64,000 nucleotides of DNA from Hordeum vulgare subsp. vulgare (taxonomy: Eukaryota > Streptophyta > Magnoliopsida > Poales > Poaceae). The notes beneath the pieces were generated by a model, which saw only the letters and a program-made list of their open reading frames with translations, made no database searches and was not told the DNA's origin. The position numbers and the translations under genes are program-made. The stretch covers positions 13,288,147 to 13,352,146 of the forward strand of contig NC_058518.1 in the NCBI RefSeq assembly GCF_904849725.1, read 5' to 3'. Each line of letters opens with the position of its first letter. Position 1 is the stretch's first letter. Shown here piece after piece: positions 59,166-64,000 of this stretch.

Positions 59166-60060
59166 AAATGACAGCGCGCACGGTGCGGATGGTTGGTTGC
59201 GGGTGTTTTCCCCCCATGGGAGGATTGTGTGAACCCCCCCCCCCCACACACACACAATATCTGGTGTCCCTCGTGTGTGAAAACTCTGTAAAACTGGGAT
59301 GGTTATAGATAATGAAAATGAAAAATGATTCAGGTGGAGGGCTGGGTGACCTTCAAAAAAAAATCCTCAATATAAGCTTTTAGATTTTAGAAGTTTGTTT
59401 CGTATGTTGATGTTAGATTTTAGACTTATCTGACACAGTTTACCATCAAAAACCACTTATGAAAAATAATATCCAAGACAGTTTTAGAGCGGTCTCCAAT
59501 ACTATGAGTATTAGCGACCATTGGCTCGGGGTGGGCGTGGGGTGGGGGGGGGGGGGCTAAAAATCGCGTGAGATAACCTTCTTGCAGGCACTTAATAAAT
59601 CAATAGTTCTCGGAAAATAAAGTGAATTTCAATTTTTACCCTGTGTTGTACATTTGTGCCATATTATCCCTAGTAAAACATTTATTAGAATATCAGATTT
59701 TAAAGATTTTTAACACGGTTTTATCCTGATTTTGCATTTTTCTTCTTTATGTTAGATAGAATCGGCATGTTGCCCCAACGATTCGTAAATGAAAATGAGT
59801 AAAGATTGGGGGGCATCATTGATGATCATGTCTAGACTTTTTTTGTCCATATATTCCATCCCTCCTCCGCGTTCGGTTATTATTTAACCCCAGACGTCAT
59901 CTCACACCTTGCCTAATGTACACGCATCATAAAATGAGGATCCAAAGCTTCTAAAAGGGATTTTCTAGACGGATTTCAACTCAACGAGGTAATTAGTTTC
60001 ACTAATGCATATCTAGGGGGTAAAATATAGAATTCACTCTAGAAAGTAGAAGGATTCATA
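59166..60060. other. Intergenic with homopolymer and dinucleotide tracts
   Basis: A C-run followed by (AC)n lies at about 59236-59258 and a G-run at about 59542-59557. No gene is recognised. Confidence 0.55.
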
Positions 60061-60722
60061 GGCCAGCGTTTATTTTTATTTAACAGATAGATAAATCGTC
60101 ATGCTGGGGTGAACCAGCTACAGTGCGACCACAAGAACAGAAACCATGTCCTGGAAAGCAACATTACAACACAAGGATCGAATTCATCGGAACCAAAAGC
60201 AACATTGTAGCTGAATAATCCATGAGGCCAGTGTCTTATTTAATCTTCCTCTTGATCTTCTTCAGAATCATGCATGTGATCAGCATCGACAACATTTGTA
60301 GCCAACTGAACTCGAGTCGCAGCAACGAAATGCACTGGCATCTATATCAACCTTCTCCATTTGTGGAAGAGAAACTGGGAAGCACATCAACCTTTGTAGC
60401 TCAGTGCTCCGGCGTCCTCTCCTCACACCCATGCCTCCGAAGAGGCAGGTGGTAAAAAAACAAATGGAAAGGAAAACTTCAACCCATCAACCGATCAACC
60501 CCTCCTAAAATGCAAGCATAGGAAGCTCAATGCATATGCGCGAACGAATACAACATCCATTCATGCACGTACATTAGCAGCCATGCCGCTGGAATCTGCA
60601 GCCCCGCCGAATGGATCATCGGCGGGGCGAAAAAAGATCCAAAAACAGAAGGGATTGATCGGCTGAAACAAACGATTGATCGCCGATCGATCTGTGGTGC
60701 CACAGATCGACGGATGGTTCAA
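60061..60722 (-). other. Possible 3' untranslated region of the RTFL gene
   Basis: It lies directly downstream of the small minus-strand gene and contains, on the minus strand, aaataaaaataaac at about 60067-60078 that could serve as a poly(A) signal. There is no coding evidence. Transcription of this stretch is inference. Confidence 0.3.
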
Positions 60723-60842
60723 TCAATCACTCCAGCGGAGGAGCATGACGACGCAGCGATGGATGATGTAGAGCTTGGCCCTCTGCTCCTTGAGCGCCTT
60801 GTTCAGCTTCCCCATCTGCTTCATCTGCCTCCCAACCTTCAT
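60723..60842 (-). CDS. DVL / ROTUNDIFOLIA-LIKE (RTFL) small polypeptide, 39 aa
   Basis: A minus-strand frame from ATG (60842) to TGA (60723-60725) has the RTFL core at its C-terminus: [20 protein letters not shown] followed by VVMLLRWSD. The family signature is a basic segment, then KEQR-[AG]-[KR]-[FLI]-YI[IM]-[RH]RC-[VIM]-xML, as in Arabidopsis DVL1. DVL/RTFL peptides are plant-specific, plasma-membrane associated, and limit cell proliferation along organ axes when over-expressed (known for the family). Length is at the short end, with almost no N-terminal extension. A TATA box lies 139 bp upstream. Two upstream in-frame Met positions (residues 7 and 10) are less likely starts. No damage is seen. 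Confidence 0.85.
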   Translation of the reverse strand: MKVGRQMKQMGKLNKALKEQRAKLYIIHRCVVMLLRWSD

Positions 60843-60980
60843 GGCTCAACGTACTAGCTTGGTAGTTGATGTACCAAAAAAAGGGGCTTTGTCTAAGGTT
60901 TGTGTGGTGTTCGTTTGACACAAAAGCTTGACTGGTGCAAGGACCCTAATTGTGGGAATGAAGGTGAAAGATATTGGGTC

Positions 60981-60988
60981 TTATATAG
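60981..60988 (-). promoter_or_regulatory. TATA box of the RTFL gene
   Basis: The minus strand reads ctctatataaga. Its distance to the ATG at 60842 leaves room for a 5' UTR of about 100 bases. No competing TATA motif lies between. Confidence 0.6.
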
Positions 60989-60999
60989 AGATGTATCAG

Positions 61000-62215
61000 T
61001 GCAGGTGCAGAGCAAGATCCAGGGAGGTGGGGCGTGTGCTGAGAGTACAAGAAATTGTAGTACCACAAGACCATCATACCCCCCACTTGCAAGAGGTTTC
61101 GCTTATGGACTAGGAGGCACCCCCCTGACACTGGAGCCTATCGTCATCGTATTTTACTGGCTAATTGCAGAGGAGATTGCACGCTCTTTGTGATTATCGA
61201 ATTCAGAAAAGGTACGGCAGATGCATGAACGCAGGTTGTTTTGTACCTCCAAGACAAACGTCCCCGATCTCGATAGATCTCTGGAAACGGTGCCATACTA
61301 TGAATTAGCTGATGAATCTTCCAATAAATGCACTGAACGTGGGCACTGTGCAATCTTGAGAAACTACAAGTTAAGCCCATGACAATCTTCCACGAGATAG
61401 ACATTCTTTCTGTTTCTTCGGTGCCAATCCTTTGACCGCGCGCCATATCGCGCGCTTACCAGCTCCTCCACAAGGGTCGCTGCAAGCTTACACAATCTCA
61501 CTTGAAAAATGCAAGTTAATGCACTGCATGCGGACACTGTGCAATCTCTGACAGAACTAATTGACACCAAAACAGTGTGGTGATGCATGATCTCCGTTTC
61601 CCGTAGTAGTAGAGAACCAGAGATATACGGGGCATGGGTACGTTGATGGTCGAGCAAGCAAGATCATTCTCCAGCATCGTAAGCAAAGGGTTCCTTCACA
61701 GGTCCACCAGAGCCGTCAAGAGGATGGAGAGACGTACACGTGGTGCCATCTGAATGGGGGGAATGCATGCATCTGTCAAAACTTCATCGGCACTTCGCCC
61801 CCAGGTCAATTAACGTTAATTCCTTTTGCGGCAATTCAATCCCATATCGTCTCTTCATGCTCATGGAGAGACGCTTTGGAATCAAATTGCTTCCAGCCAA
61901 TTACTCAGGGTACTACTAACTGGAATCGGTTAAGTCCTGAGATTAACACGATCTCCGAAACCATACGTATACGTACGTCGCGTCCATGCAAGGAGGTCCT
62001 ATATATACAGAGAGGAACGGAGACATTGGGCTCTCCTTGTACGACGTGCTGAACGGCAGCTTTGAGTGAGGATCACGGTACGTACGTGAAGGCCGAGGAG
62101 CGCTGATTCGATCGCGCACGACGTTATTTTACTGAAGCTTCAACGACAAAGTACACGTAGCTGTGTTAACCTCCGTTGTATATCGCCCGCCTGTCTCTAC
62201 CATCTGGAGGTAACG
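61000..62215. other. Upstream region of the RTFL gene, no further gene recognised
   Basis: Two related segments (gcactgaacgtgggcactgtgcaatcttgag at 61329 and gcactgcatgcggacactgtgcaatctctga at 61520) form an imperfect direct repeat. A plus-strand TATA-like ctatatatacag lies at about 61999. Confidence 0.5.
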
Positions 62216-62452
62216 ATGGACCGCTCGCCGGAGAAGAGCGCGGTGTGCGCACCACCCAGGGAACAGCCCGCCGGCAGGATCGGCCAAGTTGCACGGTCGT
62301 CGCCTTCGAAACGCTGTTTTGTCGCTCGCTCGTGGTTTATGTGCTGCGGATTCCTTAACTTAATGGCATGCATGGACCGCGCATGGCGCAACTCGATGTT
62401 CATCGGTGGTGGTGTGTGTACTCCCGGTGATGCAAGTCGTGTCCGCATATAA
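62216..62452 (+). CDS. Small hypothetical ORF (78 aa)
   Basis: The frame starts MDRSPEKSAVCAPPREQ and has a Cys-containing hydrophobic centre (WFMCCGFLNLMACM). It lies about 215 bp downstream of a TATA-like motif (61999). I recognise no family, and an equally long frame overlaps on the other strand, so it may be chance. Confidence 0.2.
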   Translation: MDRSPEKSAVCAPPREQPAGRIGQVARSSPSKRCFVARSWFMCCGFLNLMACMDRAWRNSMFIGGGVCTPGDASRVRI

Positions 62453-62639
62453 GAGTATAATAGGTCGCCTATACACCGATACGTCAGATACGTCACCGAT
62501 ACACGTATTCATGGAGTAACCTGTTTTTTGATTTCAAAAGAAAGAAAGAAATACTTATACGGCCGCCGGAACGGCGTCGGCACACCGGGGACACCGGAAG
62601 GCCAGTGCAAGCCCACTCGTAAGTCGTAACCTGAACAGC

Positions 62640-62800
62640 TAGCGCATCGCCGCCGCGGATGACTGGAGTCGCTCATTGCCGCCGCCGACGCCGCAGACGC
62701 CACCTCGAGTCGCTCGTCGCTGCTCCCGCCGTCTGAAGTTGCTCACCGCCGTCTGGACTCTCTTCGCCTATGCCGCCGCCGTCCTCCCGCACTTACTTGC
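62640..62800. repeat. Degenerate GC-rich repeat (gagtcgctc / gccgccg units)
   Basis: Variants of gagtcgctcattgccgccgc recur at 62667, 62706 and 62736. There is no convincing reading frame. It could be part of a transposon 5' region. Confidence 0.45.
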
Positions 62801-63074
62801 TGCCTTGCTTGTACCGTGATGAGGGCGTGCTGGTTGTGTGTGCTTGTTTGCGCCATACATGATTGGCTGTTGTTTATGTGTGCGTGCTTGCTGACTGCTG
62901 GCAAACTGCTGAGTAAATCGATAGTCATGCAGGAGGCAAGGCTAGCTCGAGTAAAGTAAAGTGATGGTCGTTCGGTCCTCGAGAAATATGCATGGACGCA
63001 ACAAATGGGCAGTGTTTTGATTTCATCTCCATTCAATTCATTGTCTTCATAATATGACATTTTATTAATTAGTT

Positions 63075-64000
63075 ATATACTAGTAAAAGTGCCCGTGCGT
63101 TGCACCGGGTTAGATTGTCGATTTTTGGATCATGTATTTCGTATTTGACCCCCCTCCCATCATGTTCTTCATCAACATTTACTTGAACTCCGCACCGCCT
63201 TTGAAATGCAAGTAGGTATGTAAACATACGACAAATGATTATATATAGTACCGACTAATACCTATACGAACTCTCCAAGCAAAAGAAAATAAAAGGTACT
63301 AATAGAAACAATTTCCTCCATATGAATAGCTGCCCAGCAGCTCCAAAGAAGCTACTTGCATCTGTATCAGTAGCAATTGAAAGTTAAGTTGTAAATAAAG
63401 GCAGAAACTGCTTGGCACAAACTTGAAAATTTGTTTTTTGTAAGAGATATAAGATGACCTGCATGATTATAAAGGCAGAAACTACTTGCATCATTATTTT
63501 AGCAGTCTTATTTTACTTTTTTCCGTAAAATTTAATATCCATAGATCATAAGATGACCTGCATGATTATAGATTTTAAATATATTCAATTAAGTCCAAAT
63601 GGCCGAAAGAGTTGTTCATAAATATAATGAATTGAACAATGCCTATATTTCCTTTCTCAGAGGATTCCTGTACTATAATTTGGACCTTGCTGGCATAGTT
63701 GGGTATTGAAAACTCCTTATTTCATTTAGTTCATGAACAATTGTTTCTATGGGGAACCAGACCCATGGAAGGTATTTTTTTCTCCAAAGGTCCTCATATT
63801 TTTGTTGTGTGTCTTTGTATGTGTACAGGTCAAAAAAGACATGCCTGAACCGCATGAAGGTGTAGTGATCTTTTTTCTCCACATGATATGAAGGATTGCT
63901 TATATTGTAACAAAAGCAAACAGAAACTACAACAACAACTACCATGTTTGTAACTAAAGCAAACAGATAATACAATGACAACTGCCATATTGCATTTAAG
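63075..64000. mobile_element. Probable transposon sequence running off the right edge
   Basis: It begins with tactagtaaaagtgcccgtg and cgttgcaccggg, a phrase I associate with the end of abundant grass repeats. The remainder is AT-rich with a duplicated ataagatgacctgcatgatt (63449 and 63548). A minus-strand 102-codon frame (63673-63981) has no recognised domain. The class is undetermined. Confidence 0.35.

Noticed and set aside
1..64000. tRNA genes, rRNA genes, CRISPR arrays, phage or plasmid modules
   Set aside because: None is visible. The only tRNA-like signals are the SINE box A/B motifs and retrotransposon primer sites, and all tandem repeats lack spacer structure.

Overview
The window looks like nuclear DNA from a Triticeae grass (wheat, Aegilops or a close relative). 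This is inferred from full-length, fragmentary and solo LTRs of the Angela/WIS/BARE copia type, Athila-like gypsy and LARD-type long-LTR elements, CACTA transposons with the 'TTTAGTCCCGG' subterminal repeats, Stowaway and Tourist MITEs, tRNA-derived SINEs, and grass-style plant genes with GT-AG introns. I saw no rRNA, tRNA gene, CRISPR array or prokaryotic operon. Family names come from memory of consensus sequences, not from a database search.

Layout. 1-32026 is a nested pile of transposons. The innermost layer is a complete minus-strand Angela-type element (854-9622, TSD agtac). It sits in the pol gene of an older plus-strand Angela-type element (1-853 plus 9623-12285), which sits in a truncated CACTA end (12286-13113). 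That in turn lies in an Athila-like gypsy element (13114-17223), which cuts the LTR of a LARD-like element (17224-19558). A second LARD copy in the opposite orientation (about 19761-26642, LTR about 4.9 kb) splits another CACTA element (19559-19760 and 26643-32026). That CACTA also carries a solo Angela LTR with a perfect TSD (gcact). 32027-43458 holds two AT-rich non-autonomous elements, a broken F-box gene (36271-37414), a 3 x 71 bp tandem repeat, two MITEs and a decayed Angela 3' half. 43459-51190 holds a SINE split by a solo LTR (TSD gaaag) and a CACTA element with a long but damaged TNP2 transposase.

51191-64000 is the gene-bearing end. It contains an intact seven-exon gene for a GT31 galactosyltransferase with a galectin-type lectin domain (52713-56671, plus strand, 652 aa). 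It also contains a 39-codon minus-strand gene of the DVL/ROTUNDIFOLIA-LIKE small polypeptide family (60723-60842), which conventional length cut-offs would miss. Around them lie SINE, MITE and AT-rich repeat debris.

The two intact genes are unrelated single genes: one probably acts in Golgi glycosylation of arabinogalactan proteins, the other in control of organ cell proliferation. The transposon genes form no working system, because every transposon reading frame visible here carries a frameshift, stop, truncation or motif change. The most informative material is the insertion chronology, the rearranged junctions (opposed LARD LTRs and a chimeric Angela LTR), and the small RTFL gene.
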